DNA of 64,000 nt from Chryseobacterium indologenes (GTDB lineage: Bacteria > Bacteroidota > Bacteroidia > Flavobacteriales > Weeksellaceae): assembly GCA_001013295.1 (NCBI GenBank), contig LAZY01000010.1, forward strand, positions 144,480-208,479. The letters are read 5' to 3'. Position numbers and translations under genes: made by a program. A model generated the notes under the pieces. The model saw only the letters and a program-made list of their open reading frames with translations, was not told the DNA's origin and made no database searches. This document shows positions 51,765 through 59,733 of the stretch, in pieces (positions within the stretch are counted from its first letter, which is position 1; each line of letters starts with the position of its first letter).

Positions 51765-51815
51765 TCATCAAAGGCGACTGCCTGCAAAGGTGGTCGCCTA
51801 CTAAAAATAAAAGAT

Positions 51816-52223
51816 ATGAAAGCATTAGATAAAATGGACAACCTCGATAAAGCGGGCTTGTTGTGCAAACTTTTTCCCGCAGAACTGGAGAACCTGCAAA
51901 ACGCTATAAAAACGCAATGCGACTACTTCCTGCAAAATGAAACAGCATTCCGTGAGGGTTGGTATCAAAAGGGATTTTTCACCGCTGAATTTTGGTACAG
52001 GCTTGTGCAGAATGCACAAAAAGGAACAGCCCAAAATGAACCTCTTTGGAAACGCCCGAACTGGTTTACAGACCATTTTTTTGACGGACACAATTCAATT
52101 TTCGCTATTCACTGCCTGATTGAATATACAGAAGATGCACAATGCGACCCGCAATTAAAACAGGCGATACACCTGCTTTTCGGGAGCGACAAATTTTTAC
52201 AGATAACCTTAAACGATAAATAA
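51816..52223 (+). CDS. Hypothetical ICE protein
   Basis: 135 residues, cytosolic, rich in aromatics (FREGWYQKGFFTAEFWYRLV). No motif is recognised. It follows DUF932 by 51 bases and precedes the next gene by 2 bases, so it belongs to the same rightward transcript. Such small genes typically accompany DUF932 on Bacteroidota ICEs. No function is proposed. Confidence 0.7.
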   Translation: MKALDKMDNLDKAGLLCKLFPAELENLQNAIKTQCDYFLQNETAFREGWYQKGFFTAEFWYRLVQNAQKGTAQNEPLWKRPNWFTDHFFDGHNSIFAIHCLIEYTEDAQCDPQLKQAIHLLFGSDKFLQITLNDK

Positions 52224-52225
52224 TT

Positions 52226-52723
52226 ATGGCTAATTGGTGCAACAATTGGGTTATTTTTGAGGGAACACCCGAAGCAATCGAACAGATAACACAGCTATTC
52301 AAATCAATGGCTGAACAGGAACATAAAGACGACTGCGGGCAATTACCCGATTTCGTACAGGACACGCACGGAGATTATTTCTACAATATCAGTCAGGATA
52401 ATGAAAGTGCGGGCGTGTTTCAGTATGAAACAAAATGGTCGCCAAACACGGAAGCGGTAAAGCAGATAGCCGAACATTTCAAAGTGAATTTCACACAGGA
52501 CTATGAGGAATTAGGATGCTTAGTATATGGTCAGGCAATATTTGAAAACGGCATACTAAACGACACCTGCTTAGATAGCCAGGACTTTGACAGTTACGAA
52601 TTAGACGAGGAAACAGATACCTACCATTTTGAGGGCAAGGAGTATGACAGCGAGTGGGAAATTCTCGACACATTGTTAGAGCGTAAAATGGCTAATGCTA
52701 AAATTCAGCACAATGAAAATTAG
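52226..52723 (+). CDS. DUF1281/YubB-like protein
   Basis: 165 residues. MANWCNNWVIFEGTPEAIEQI is the characteristic opening of the YubB/DUF1281 ferredoxin-like family of plasmids and ICEs, in which the second Asn and Trp are conserved. KWSPNTEAVKQIAEHF is the second family stretch. The C-terminus is strongly acidic. Function unknown. Its 3-prime end overlaps the next small gene. Confidence 0.8.
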   Translation: MANWCNNWVIFEGTPEAIEQITQLFKSMAEQEHKDDCGQLPDFVQDTHGDYFYNISQDNESAGVFQYETKWSPNTEAVKQIAEHFKVNFTQDYEELGCLVYGQAIFENGILNDTCLDSQDFDSYELDEETDTYHFEGKEYDSEWEILDTLLERKMANAKIQHNEN

Positions 52724-52907
52724 AGATAAAAACGGGAACTGGATTGAGGTTACTGACCTTAAAAAAGCTATTCAACAAACTGGGTGGTATAAAGAATATA
52801 CGCATAATCCACCTGTGAAAAGCGACAAGGAAAGGCAGGCATATTGGACAGATATGCACAAGAAATTAATAGCTTTAAGAGAACAGTTAAACAAGCCGAA
52901 AAATTAA
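52713..52907 (+). CDS. Small hypothetical ICE protein
   Basis: 64 residues from the ATG at 52713 (an ATG at 52695 is also in frame). It overlaps the preceding gene by 11 bases in another frame. The sequence starts MKIRDKNGNWIEVTDLKKAI and is charged and helical at the end. It is followed by a terminator. A short real gene is likely from the tight packing and clean stop; function unknown. Confidence 0.6.
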   Translation: MKIRDKNGNWIEVTDLKKAIQQTGWYKEYTHNPPVKSDKERQAYWTDMHKKLIALREQLNKPKN

Positions 52908-52935
52908 AACACAGTACGACCCAAAAAGTCGGGCG

Positions 52936-52981
52936 GCAAAAAGACAGATCCTCCCGATGGTCGGGCAGTCTTTTTGCTTTA
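52936..52981 (+). terminator. Terminator of the DUF932 transcript
   Basis: Outer stem GCAAAAAGAC / GTCTTTTTGC with an inner CCCGA / TCGGG hairpin and T-rich end. Confidence 0.72.
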
Positions 52982-53097
52982 AATGGGAGCAATCCCCTTT
53001 AGTAAAATGCACCACTACACAATTCCTTTTTCTTCTCCATTTTACCAAACAGGTTGCAGCGTTATTGTTTGGGATATTCATTATCCCAATGATTGGT

Positions 53098-53121
53098 TAA
53101 TAATAATAATAATAATAATAA
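53098..53121. repeat. (TAA)8 microsatellite
   Basis: Eight exact TAA units, about 85-110 bases before the promoter-like boxes of the cargo operon. Confidence 0.9.
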
Positions 53122-53213
53122 CTTCCTTTCTTAATCAGCGAACAAAGAAAAGACACTGACTAATTGATTTTGAATTTTCATAAATCTGGGTTAATGCACT
53201 TTTTTAAATTTGC

Positions 53214-53221
53214 TAAATTTG
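53214..53221 (+). promoter_or_regulatory. -7 box of the cargo operon
   Basis: TAAATTTG fits TAnnTTTG and lies 28 bases before the start of the HEPN/RES gene. A second copy is at 53205-53212. Confidence 0.5.
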
Positions 53222-53249
53222 TTTTATAGCAAAAACTGCAAATTAATAT

Positions 53250-54401
53250 ATGGGAGGAGTTAAACAGAGATGGCTTGAATTAGAAAGTAGAAATTTAAGC
53301 AATATTCCAGATAAGAATATTTGTATCAAACATTTTGATGATAAAAGCATTAATCGCTTTATTAGGCAAAACTATCACGATGGTTATTGTGATTATTGCG
53401 CTAAGGAACTAAAAGTAGTTTCTCTTGAAGATTTAATGGAATTTATTATGGATGGTATTTCAAATTTCTATGAAGATGCCGCCAACTTTATGAGTTACAA
53501 TTCAAGAGAGGGAGGTTATCTTGGAGAAATCTATACCCCTGACGAACTTATACAAGAACACATAGAGTTAAATGCTGAACCTTTTGAGGTTATTGAAGAT
53601 ATTGTTAATTCAATTGAAGATATTGCTTGGGCTCAACCTGACCTGTATTACGACAATATTAAAGATGATTTAGAATTTCAGTGGAATTACTTTAAAGAAA
53701 TCATCAAACATAAATCCCGCTACCTTTTTTCATCAGCAGACAGCAGCCTTCCTAAAGCCTTGCAAATACTACAAGAGGTTGGTAAACTTATATCAAAATT
53801 AAATATAATCAGGATTATCCCGGCAGGAACAAAACTTTATCGTTGTAGACAACACGACTTCAAAACAAAAATTATAGATTTTAACGAAATCACTGCTCCC
53901 CCTAACAAAAAAGCAATTTATCCAAATAGGTTTAGCCCTTCAGGAATATCAATGTTTTATTCCGCTTTTGATGATGATACAGCAATTTTAGAAACAATAA
54001 GCAGGACAGATAAATACAAAAGGTATATAACAATTGCGGAATTTGAAACCTTAGAAAATCAGGTTGTTGTTGATTTTAATAAGCTCCCAAAAATTCCAAG
54101 TATTTTCGGCATTAAGGACAAGAAACGATATTACCTTATTTTATTTCTATACTCATTTGTAAGGGATATAACGCAACAAATTATTAAGGATGGTAAAGAA
54201 CATACCGAATACGTTCCAACTCAAGTTGTGACTGAATTTTTAAGGTATCCATTCAATAAAAATAGGAAGAATAAAATATCGGGGATTATTTATCCCTCAT
54301 CGCAAAATAGAAATCATCAATCGGCAGTGTTTTTTTGGGATGACGAACTAAGTAGAGAAAAAGTAAAATTGAACACCTTAAAAAGAAAGAAAATTATTTA
54401 A
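53250..54401 (+). CDS. HEPN/RES N-terminal domain and RES (NAD+-degrading toxin) domain protein
   Basis: 383 residues. A Cys/His set (C25-x2-H28 and C47-x2-C50, from CIKH and CDYC) looks like a small zinc site. Residues 55-160 are helical and match the HEPN-like N-terminal domain that precedes RES domains. The RES domain spans about 185-365: Arg198/Arg200 (LYRCRQHDF), Glu248 (DDDTAILE) and Ser350/351 (IIYPSSQNR) are the naming residues. RES toxins such as MbcT destroy NAD+. No Xre/antitoxin partner is adjacent; instead a nuclease-like gene overlaps its stop by one base. Probable defence effector. Confidence 0.8.
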   Translation: MGGVKQRWLELESRNLSNIPDKNICIKHFDDKSINRFIRQNYHDGYCDYCAKELKVVSLEDLMEFIMDGISNFYEDAANFMSYNSREGGYLGEIYTPDELIQEHIELNAEPFEVIEDIVNSIEDIAWAQPDLYYDNIKDDLEFQWNYFKEIIKHKSRYLFSSADSSLPKALQILQEVGKLISKLNIIRIIPAGTKLYRCRQHDFKTKIIDFNEITAPPNKKAIYPNRFSPSGISMFYSAFDDDTAILETISRTDKYKRYITIAEFETLENQVVVDFNKLPKIPSIFGIKDKKRYYLILFLYSFVRDITQQIIKDGKEHTEYVPTQVVTEFLRYPFNKNRKNKISGIIYPSSQNRNHQSAVFFWDDELSREKVKLNTLKRKKII

Positions 54402-54976
54402 TGAAAATTGACAGTGAACATATTGTAAAGCAATCTGAAGAGTTTGCATTGAATATAGCCAAGCAAATTTCAAAAATAACAGTTAGACCGTTCTGTGAAA
54501 TTTCCTTTCATTCATCGGAATATAGGGATAGGAAAACGCTCTCAAATTATCTGCATAAAATTCCTAAAAGCGACAATCCACTCATTTATATTATTCAGAT
54601 TAAATCCCCGAAAATTTTAAGCACGCTGATTGATTATTTTGAAGATTATCAATCAGCAAATAAGCTAAAAGTAAAGAATAAAGACCGTGTTAACCTTTCC
54701 CGGTACAACAAGACTTCATCAGATATATTATATGTTGGAAGCTCAACGACTGATTTCAAGACAAGAATTAAGAACCATCTTGGCACAGAAGGAAATCGGG
54801 TTTATAGTTTGCATTTATGCAAGTGGGACAATTGTTTAGAATACGATTTGAATATTTTTGCATACGAAGTCATTTCAGAAAGCAATGAAATTATTGAACG
54901 TTTCATTGTCGAAATTCTTGAACAGCAATTTTGGGATAAGTTAAGCCCGATATTTGGAAAACGAAGTGGTTTATAA
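54401..54976 (+). CDS. GIY-YIG-like nuclease
   Basis: 191 residues. Elements of the GIY-YIG fold are LIYII (62-66), then after an insert of 44 residues LYVGSSTTDFKTRIKNH (110-126) with the catalytic Tyr111, Arg122 and His126, and later Glu174 and Pro183 in ILEQQFWDKLSP. The insert makes it atypical. The start codon overlaps the RES stop (TAATG), so the two proteins are made together. It may be a nuclease partner or a guard of the RES protein. Confidence 0.72.
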   Translation: MKIDSEHIVKQSEEFALNIAKQISKITVRPFCEISFHSSEYRDRKTLSNYLHKIPKSDNPLIYIIQIKSPKILSTLIDYFEDYQSANKLKVKNKDRVNLSRYNKTSSDILYVGSSTTDFKTRIKNHLGTEGNRVYSLHLCKWDNCLEYDLNIFAYEVISESNEIIERFIVEILEQQFWDKLSPIFGKRSGL

Positions 54977-55005
54977 CCCAAAAAATAGATTAAACAACTG
55001 AATTA

Positions 55006-55986
55006 ATGAAAACATTATACGTTATTGGTAATGGATTTGACATCCATCATAAATTAGACACAAGGTATCAAAGTTTTGCAAACTACTTGGCTGAAAATGA
55101 TAGTGAGGTTTATGAACTCTTATTAAATTATTATGGACTTCCTGATATTACAAATCCTGAATTGACAGATGAAGAGTATGCGTTATGGTCAAGATTTGAG
55201 CAAGCCTTAGCTGAATTGGATTATTTATCGGTATTGGACGATAATTCCGACTTAATTGCTCGCCCTGGTGCTGAAGATTTTCGAGATAGAGATTGGCATA
55301 GTTATCAGATAGAGATGGAAGAAATCATTAAGGATTTAACGACCACTCTAATTAGCGACTTTAATAAGTTTATTCTTGAAGTCAAATACGAAAGTATTTC
55401 TGATGATGTGCTAATTGACTTAGAAGACGATAGCCATTTTTTAAATTTCAATTATACTAAAACACTACAGGAAAGCTACGGCATTCCCGAAGAACGAATA
55501 ACCTATATTCATAACAGAGCAGATATAGACAATTGTACTCTTATTTTAGGACACGGAACTGACCCTGCAAATTTTGATGAGAAAGAAGAAGAACCGCCAC
55601 AAGGATTAAGCGAAGAAGAATTATACGAATGGCGTGAGCAAAAGGCTGATGAATATGACTATTCTTATGAAAGTGCCAAACAAGAAATACTATCTTATTA
55701 TACAAAGGCATTTAAAAATACGGCTTCAATTATCGAAAACAATATTGTTTTTTTTACCAATCTTACTGAAGTTGAAAAAGTTATTGTCTTAGGGCATTCT
55801 ATTTCAGAAGTAGATTTAAAATATTTTGAGGTATTAAAAGCCAAACTAAATGAAAATGTAATTTGGAATGTTTCGTATTACAGTGAGCTTGAGAAGCAAG
55901 CACATAAAGAAACACTATTGCAACTTGGAATAAATAACAACAATATTGTCCAAATAAAAATTACAGATTTAAAAAAGCAATCTTAG
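55006..55986 (+). CDS. AbiH family abortive-infection protein
   Basis: 326 residues. The family opening GNGFDIHHKLDTRYQSF (8-24), FNYTKTL (148-154), YIHNRAD and LGHG (181-184), and VLGHSISEVDLKYF (261-274) are all present. AbiH was first described as a lactococcal phage-abortive-infection gene. The order of the motifs resembles SIR2-type NAD-binding folds, an inference. Third gene after RES and GIY-YIG, with a 29-base gap. Its stop overlaps the convergent response-regulator stop by 4 bases. Confidence 0.88.
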   Translation: MKTLYVIGNGFDIHHKLDTRYQSFANYLAENDSEVYELLLNYYGLPDITNPELTDEEYALWSRFEQALAELDYLSVLDDNSDLIARPGAEDFRDRDWHSYQIEMEEIIKDLTTTLISDFNKFILEVKYESISDDVLIDLEDDSHFLNFNYTKTLQESYGIPEERITYIHNRADIDNCTLILGHGTDPANFDEKEEEPPQGLSEEELYEWREQKADEYDYSYESAKQEILSYYTKAFKNTASIIENNIVFFTNLTEVEKVIVLGHSISEVDLKYFEVLKAKLNENVIWNVSYYSELEKQAHKETLLQLGINNNNIVQIKITDLKKQS

Positions 55987-56432
55987 TTATTAGTAAAGTA
56001 TTCCTGTGCAAATTTTGCTATTCCCACACTAAAATATTTACCACCATTAGTAACAACCTCAATGGCTTTCTTAAAATCATACACATCGCTACCAATAAGC
56101 AAATAGCCCATAAAACCCATTTCCAAAAGAGATTTTACGACTTTTTCAGCATCAATATCACTATGCCCAATCAGTTTAATGATTGGGTATAGTGTCCTTA
56201 GTTCTTGAAGCTGTGCCAGCACATTCTTATCGTAAAAATCAAGGTCAATAATACAAATTTGGGGAAGTTCCTTTAATGCAGACAGTTGAGATATTCCGTC
56301 TTTAATGTCTTCCGAACGGAACAATACGTCAATTCCTGAAGTGACAAGGTCGTTATAGGCTAAATCAACTATTAGGCGTTTATCATTGATAAATGCAATG
56401 CCGATTGCTTTTGGGGTATTTACAGTTTCCAT
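55983..56432 (-). CDS. Stand-alone response-regulator receiver protein
   Basis: 149 residues from the ATG at 56432; a longer frame to 56543 is rejected because it lacks similarity. It has one receiver domain: acidic pair in the first part, phospho-acceptor Asp63 in CIIDLDFYD, and GFMGYLLIGSD as the Lys/Tyr switch region (the conserved Lys is not obvious). The HTH domain expected of LuxR-type regulators is absent. It sits in the element cargo, facing the AbiH gene. It may control transfer as RteB-like regulators do, but this is not shown. Confidence 0.7.
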   Translation of the reverse strand: METVNTPKAIGIAFINDKRLIVDLAYNDLVTSGIDVLFRSEDIKDGISQLSALKELPQICIIDLDFYDKNVLAQLQELRTLYPIIKLIGHSDIDAEKVVKSLLEMGFMGYLLIGSDVYDFKKAIEVVTNGGKYFSVGIAKFAQEYFTNN

Positions 56433-56700
56433 ACTACCAGTTTTAATGTTAGTGTAGCCCTGCACAAAAAAGAAAGCGCAGGCAACCACACTTACCGACA
56501 TTGAGGCACTGGTATACCCGACAACGAATAAGCGAGCGCCCACGCCTATAACGTGAGCGTTCCTACTTATCTGTCCCGTTGTCTTAAAAATTACCAGTTT
56601 TCAATGTGGGACTTAAAGCAAAAACACTTTAAGTATTTCTATATTTTCAAAAGCAAAGATACTAAACTCGTTCTGATACGAAAGTATTAATCTGTACTAA
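56433..56700. other. Leader region of the receiver gene with hairpins
   Basis: Holds AGCGCCCAC and GTGAGCGTT near 56530-56560, which pair with one mismatch as a stem around CGCCTATAAC-type loop. GC-richer than its surroundings. No gene seen; a cis-acting RNA leader is possible. Confidence 0.4.
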
Positions 56701-56706
56701 AATTGG

Positions 56707-57006
56707 CTATTTGTTATTTGTATTATTGGAGATATAGTTCCGTTCCAGGATTGTCAGAATATCACTCTCCTTATAAATTATTTTGCCCCCTATCTGTATA
56801 TAAGGCAGGATATTATCATCACGGTATTGCTGTAAAGTCCGTTTGCTGATATGGAGCAGTTTGCATATATCTTCGCCAGAAAGATAAATTTCTCCATTCA
56901 TTACAGGACGATAGTTTTTCAATATACTTTCGATACGGCTTCTTAGCTGCGTTATCATCTCTTGATTAGCAACGATTTCTTCATTATCATTCGTGAATAA
57001 ATCCAT
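56707..57006 (-). CDS. Helix-turn-helix (excisionase-like) protein, second of pair
   Basis: 99 residues from the ATG at 57006. The HTH of the MerR/excisionase type reads LSGEDICKLLHISKRTLQQYRDD, with the wing KIIYKESDI. Such HTH_17 proteins on Bacteroidota ICEs act as excision or transfer regulators. It overlaps the paralogous gene upstream by 20 bases. Confidence 0.85.
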   Translation of the reverse strand: MDLFTNDNEEIVANQEMITQLRSRIESILKNYRPVMNGEIYLSGEDICKLLHISKRTLQQYRDDNILPYIQIGGKIIYKESDILTILERNYISNNTNNK

Positions 57007-57298
57007 TTTCAACAGTATTGTATGGATGTCCGGCTTCGAGTAAAACCTGTACATCCGAGCGTTTATAATAATTCTTGCGGTTCAGTCTGGAAGAAGGCAA
57101 TAACCCTTTATCTTTATAAGTCTGCAAAGTCCGCTTGGTAATATTTATCATTAGGCACACTTCTTGATTATCGAGCCATTTTTCTTTTTTGAAAATTGGC
57201 GTGTATTTTTTCGTAGCATTTTCGGTTAATTCCAAAAGTGCTTTTAGCTCATTTTTCATTCCCTCCAGTACGGACTTTTGTATTGCGATTACTTCCAT
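56987..57298 (-). CDS. Helix-turn-helix (excisionase-like) protein, first of pair
   Basis: 103 residues. HTH motif LDNQEVCLMINITKRTLQTYKDKGLLPS and the wing NYYKRSDVQVLLEAG match the other protein of the pair. The tandem arrangement with overlap is standard in these ICEs. Probably binds near the element ends or the tra promoter. Confidence 0.87.
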   Translation of the reverse strand: MEVIAIQKSVLEGMKNELKALLELTENATKKYTPIFKKEKWLDNQEVCLMINITKRTLQTYKDKGLLPSSRLNRKNYYKRSDVQVLLEAGHPYNTVENGFIHE

Positions 57299-57455
57299 TT
57301 TTTGCTCAATTTTGCTGTGGAAGTCGAATTTAAATAAGCTTGTCGCTGTGTTGAAAAATGTTGTAGTGTTTGGCTTTGAAAGGAAGTGTTTGACGGTTTA
57401 CCGCCCTGTGCAAATAAAAAATCGTATAGCTTTTTGAACTATCCGATTTTCTTAA

Positions 57456-58256
57456 TTATTTAAGTCCTGTTTTATAAGTGTTATCAAGTTTGTTGTGGAT
57501 TATTGTTGCTACAACCAAAACTTCTGTCATTTGTGAAAGTTGGGTATCCTCCAATATTTTTGGATTATGCGCTTTTGGATTTCTGTACATAGAAAAAAAT
57601 CCTTTACAGAAATTTCCAAAGCCTTTATGTTCACTTTCCTCACTTGGATTATTCAGAGTATTAAAAGCAAGCATAGGTCTTTTGTCTTTTCCCAATGCAA
57701 AACAATCATCAACTAAATCTGCTCCGTCTGAAGTATAGCCACTTTTTTGCCTAAGCCTTTCTGCGACACTTTTTGTAATTTCAAGTATAGCGTGAAAATA
57801 GTTTTCCTTCAGCCATTCAGCTTCACAGTAAGGCAAAATTTCTGAATGAACTCCAATACCGTGTACTTTTTCTTTGATTTTAAGTGACCTGCTTTTAGCT
57901 TCGGAAATGGTTTTAGCCCTATCAACTTGTCGGGGCTGTCCACTTTTATCTATTTCTATACCTTCATAAACGAGTTTTTCATTGAGAGTTGTTCTGTCTT
58001 TTTCAAATTCATCTTCGGAATTATACCTTTTGGGATTTAATAATCTAACAACAAATGCCAATACATTATTTCCACATCTGTCTTGTATTTGCCTTTCTTT
58101 TAAAGCATAGAACAATCTGTCTGTTTTGTTTGTACCATTTTGAGATTGGGAAATGCCAGCACCAGATAAATGTTCTGTAATTTTTGTATGTGTTAGCATA
58201 TTTGAAATAATATCTGATATATTTCGTAGTGTTATGTCATCGAAGGATTTTGTCAT
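57456..58256 (-). CDS. TIGR02391 (Hypoth_Ymh) family protein, HEPN-like
   Basis: 266 residues. The C-terminal half (about 160-260) fits the TIGR02391/Ymh domain: GADLVDDCFALG, FCKGFFSMYRNPKAH and VVATIIHNKLDN. Arg225 to His230 form the R-x4-H motif of HEPN ribonucleases. The N-terminal half starts with helices and has ERQIQDRCG. Family members are common in defence islands. AT-rich codon use like the other cargo. Possible toxin or RNA-cutting effector. Confidence 0.82.
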   Translation of the reverse strand: MTKSFDDITLRNISDIISNMLTHTKITEHLSGAGISQSQNGTNKTDRLFYALKERQIQDRCGNNVLAFVVRLLNPKRYNSEDEFEKDRTTLNEKLVYEGIEIDKSGQPRQVDRAKTISEAKSRSLKIKEKVHGIGVHSEILPYCEAEWLKENYFHAILEITKSVAERLRQKSGYTSDGADLVDDCFALGKDKRPMLAFNTLNNPSEESEHKGFGNFCKGFFSMYRNPKAHNPKILEDTQLSQMTEVLVVATIIHNKLDNTYKTGLK

Positions 58257-58283
58257 TTTATAATTTTTCTCTTTTAAAACTAC

Positions 58284-58559
58284 CTATATAGGCTTTTGTA
58301 TCTCCACATTTTGTTGTTCTTTATCTTCTTTCTTCTCACGGGAATAAACCCAAAGCGACAATAACCCGAATATCATTAGTGCATAAGATATCCATTTACC
58401 AATCTTTTCAATCAATTTGATAAAAACCGAACTCTCATAAGATGAGAAACCCTCTGCTCCCATAGGGTTGCGTCTGTAAAACTTTCTCCGGTTAATCCAG
58501 TAACGAAGTCCCAAGCCTGCAACCAAAAATATTATTCCGCTAACCAATGATGCAACCAT
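58284..58559 (-). CDS. Small membrane protein
   Basis: 91 residues with two hydrophobic segments (about 2-19 and 56-73) and a charged tail (KKEDKEQQN). The middle has the basic WINRRKFYRRNPMGAEGFSSYE stretch. It is 27 bases upstream of the TIGR02391 gene and could be co-transcribed. Similar short proteins are frequent on Bacteroidota ICEs; function unknown. Confidence 0.6.
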   Translation of the reverse strand: MVASLVSGIIFLVAGLGLRYWINRRKFYRRNPMGAEGFSSYESSVFIKLIEKIGKWISYALMIFGLLSLWVYSREKKEDKEQQNVEIQKPI

Positions 58560-58636
58560 AACAAAAACACTTTATTTCTACTGTTTGAATTTACAAAAAT
58601 ATTTGTTTCAATCTGTAACGATGTGTATTAAATACG

Positions 58637-58668
58637 AAAACGGCTTACCTGTCAGATAAGCCGTTTTT
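58637..58668 (-). terminator. Terminator of the tra operon
   Basis: Stem AAACGGCTTA / TAAGCCGTTT with a 9-base loop; T runs on both sides, so it may work in either direction. It lies just beyond traQ. Confidence 0.78.
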
Positions 58669-58691
58669 TTTTATGAAATGACCTGTAATTT

Positions 58692-59141
58692 TTAATCACT
58701 ACTATTAAACTGGAAAGTTATCTGTTTTTCATTTCCAAAACCATCCGAAATCCAAACATCAAAAGATTGTGATACGGTAGATGTTGAAGTGTAATACAAC
58801 CGGAACTGCTCCGTTGGCAATTGATATAGGTCATTGGGCTGATACGGCGGTTCATTGTAGTATTGCAACGTTCCCTGCCCATCAAACTGGAAATAGCGAA
58901 GGAAATACTGCGTATTGCTGTAATTGCCTGTACGCTGTATGGTAATGCGTATTTCTACGGTCTGCCCGTTGGCAACATCTTTAGGCACTGGCATTACATT
59001 GACCTCAAAAGGAAAATTGTTCTGTATTTCGAGTTCATCATCTTTGTTGCAAGATACCAACGTAACCGAAGCTGTTAGGATTGTCAGGAATACATACAAC
59101 GGCAGTAGCCCTGTTCTGAATTTATTGAATATTGCTATCAT
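58692..59141 (-). CDS. traQ: Conjugative transposon protein TraQ (DUF3872)
   Basis: 149 residues with a lipoprotein-like signal (SVTLVSC). Beta-rich domain with NNFPFEVNVMPVPKDVANG and VSQSFDVWISDGFGNEKQI matches DUF3872/TraQ of Bacteroides conjugative transposons. Last of the leftward tra genes; outer-membrane or periplasmic piece of the transfer machine. Confidence 0.88.
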   Translation of the reverse strand: MIAIFNKFRTGLLPLYVFLTILTASVTLVSCNKDDELEIQNNFPFEVNVMPVPKDVANGQTVEIRITIQRTGNYSNTQYFLRYFQFDGQGTLQYYNEPPYQPNDLYQLPTEQFRLYYTSTSTVSQSFDVWISDGFGNEKQITFQFNSSD

Positions 59142-59152
59142 TGTTTTACGTT

Positions 59153-59713
59153 TTAAAAGTTAAACTTTAATCCCACACCTGCGGATGGACGGAACTGTTC
59201 CAGATCCGTCCCCCACAAAACTTTTGTACGCCCTTGTAGGACTAATACAAAACGGTCGGACAGGTAGGTTTCAAAAATGAGGCGACCGCCTGCTCCGTAG
59301 ATAAAATTATCTTCGCTCAATATTTTCGCACCGTCGTACAGCATCGCTTCGCCCCGGTTGATGGCTTCGTAACCGACCACGCCCGTTACGGCGAAATTCA
59401 GCGTAATGTTCTTACGGGCATCTCCCAACAAAAAGAAGCTGTAACCGCCCTCTGTGGAATAGGTTTCCTGCGGTATGCGCAGGTCTTTGTAATCGTGGTA
59501 CTGGTGGGTATATTCCAACGCCCAAAGCTGGTAATTACCATTTTTACCGTTTATGGTCATTGCTGCGCTGATGTAGTAATCATTGCCAATCTTATCATTG
59601 GACAATACACCTGCACTTATTTCCAATCCCTTCTGCTTCGGCAGCATCCTTTGTGCCTGTGCAGCCGTGATGCCTATCAGGACAAACAGCACGGTATAGA
59701 TACACTTTTTCAT
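59153..59713 (-). CDS. traO: Conjugative transposon protein TraO
   Basis: 186 residues, signal peptide ending AQAQ, then an outer-membrane barrel-like body ending in Phe (VGLKFNF). LPKQKGLEISAGVLSN and FLLGDARKNITLNF are family stretches. It is separated from traQ by 11 bases and from traN by 20. Outer-membrane component of the conjugation apparatus. Confidence 0.9.
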   Translation of the reverse strand: MKKCIYTVLFVLIGITAAQAQRMLPKQKGLEISAGVLSNDKIGNDYYISAAMTINGKNGNYQLWALEYTHQYHDYKDLRIPQETYSTEGGYSFFLLGDARKNITLNFAVTGVVGYEAINRGEAMLYDGAKILSEDNFIYGAGGRLIFETYLSDRFVLVLQGRTKVLWGTDLEQFRPSAGVGLKFNF

Positions 59714-59733
59714 ATTCTTGCTTTAAAGGGTTA

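Larger units (their letters stand above)
52908..53249. other. Spacer before the cargo operon
   Basis: Contains a terminator (52936-52981), an (TAA)8 microsatellite (53098-53121) and two TAAATTTG promoter-like boxes (53205 and 53214). No gene seen. Confidence 0.6.

Noticed and set aside
53250..54401. Classical RES-Xre toxin-antitoxin pair
   Set aside because: No Xre/ParS-like gene precedes or follows the RES gene; the neighbour is GIY-YIG-like.
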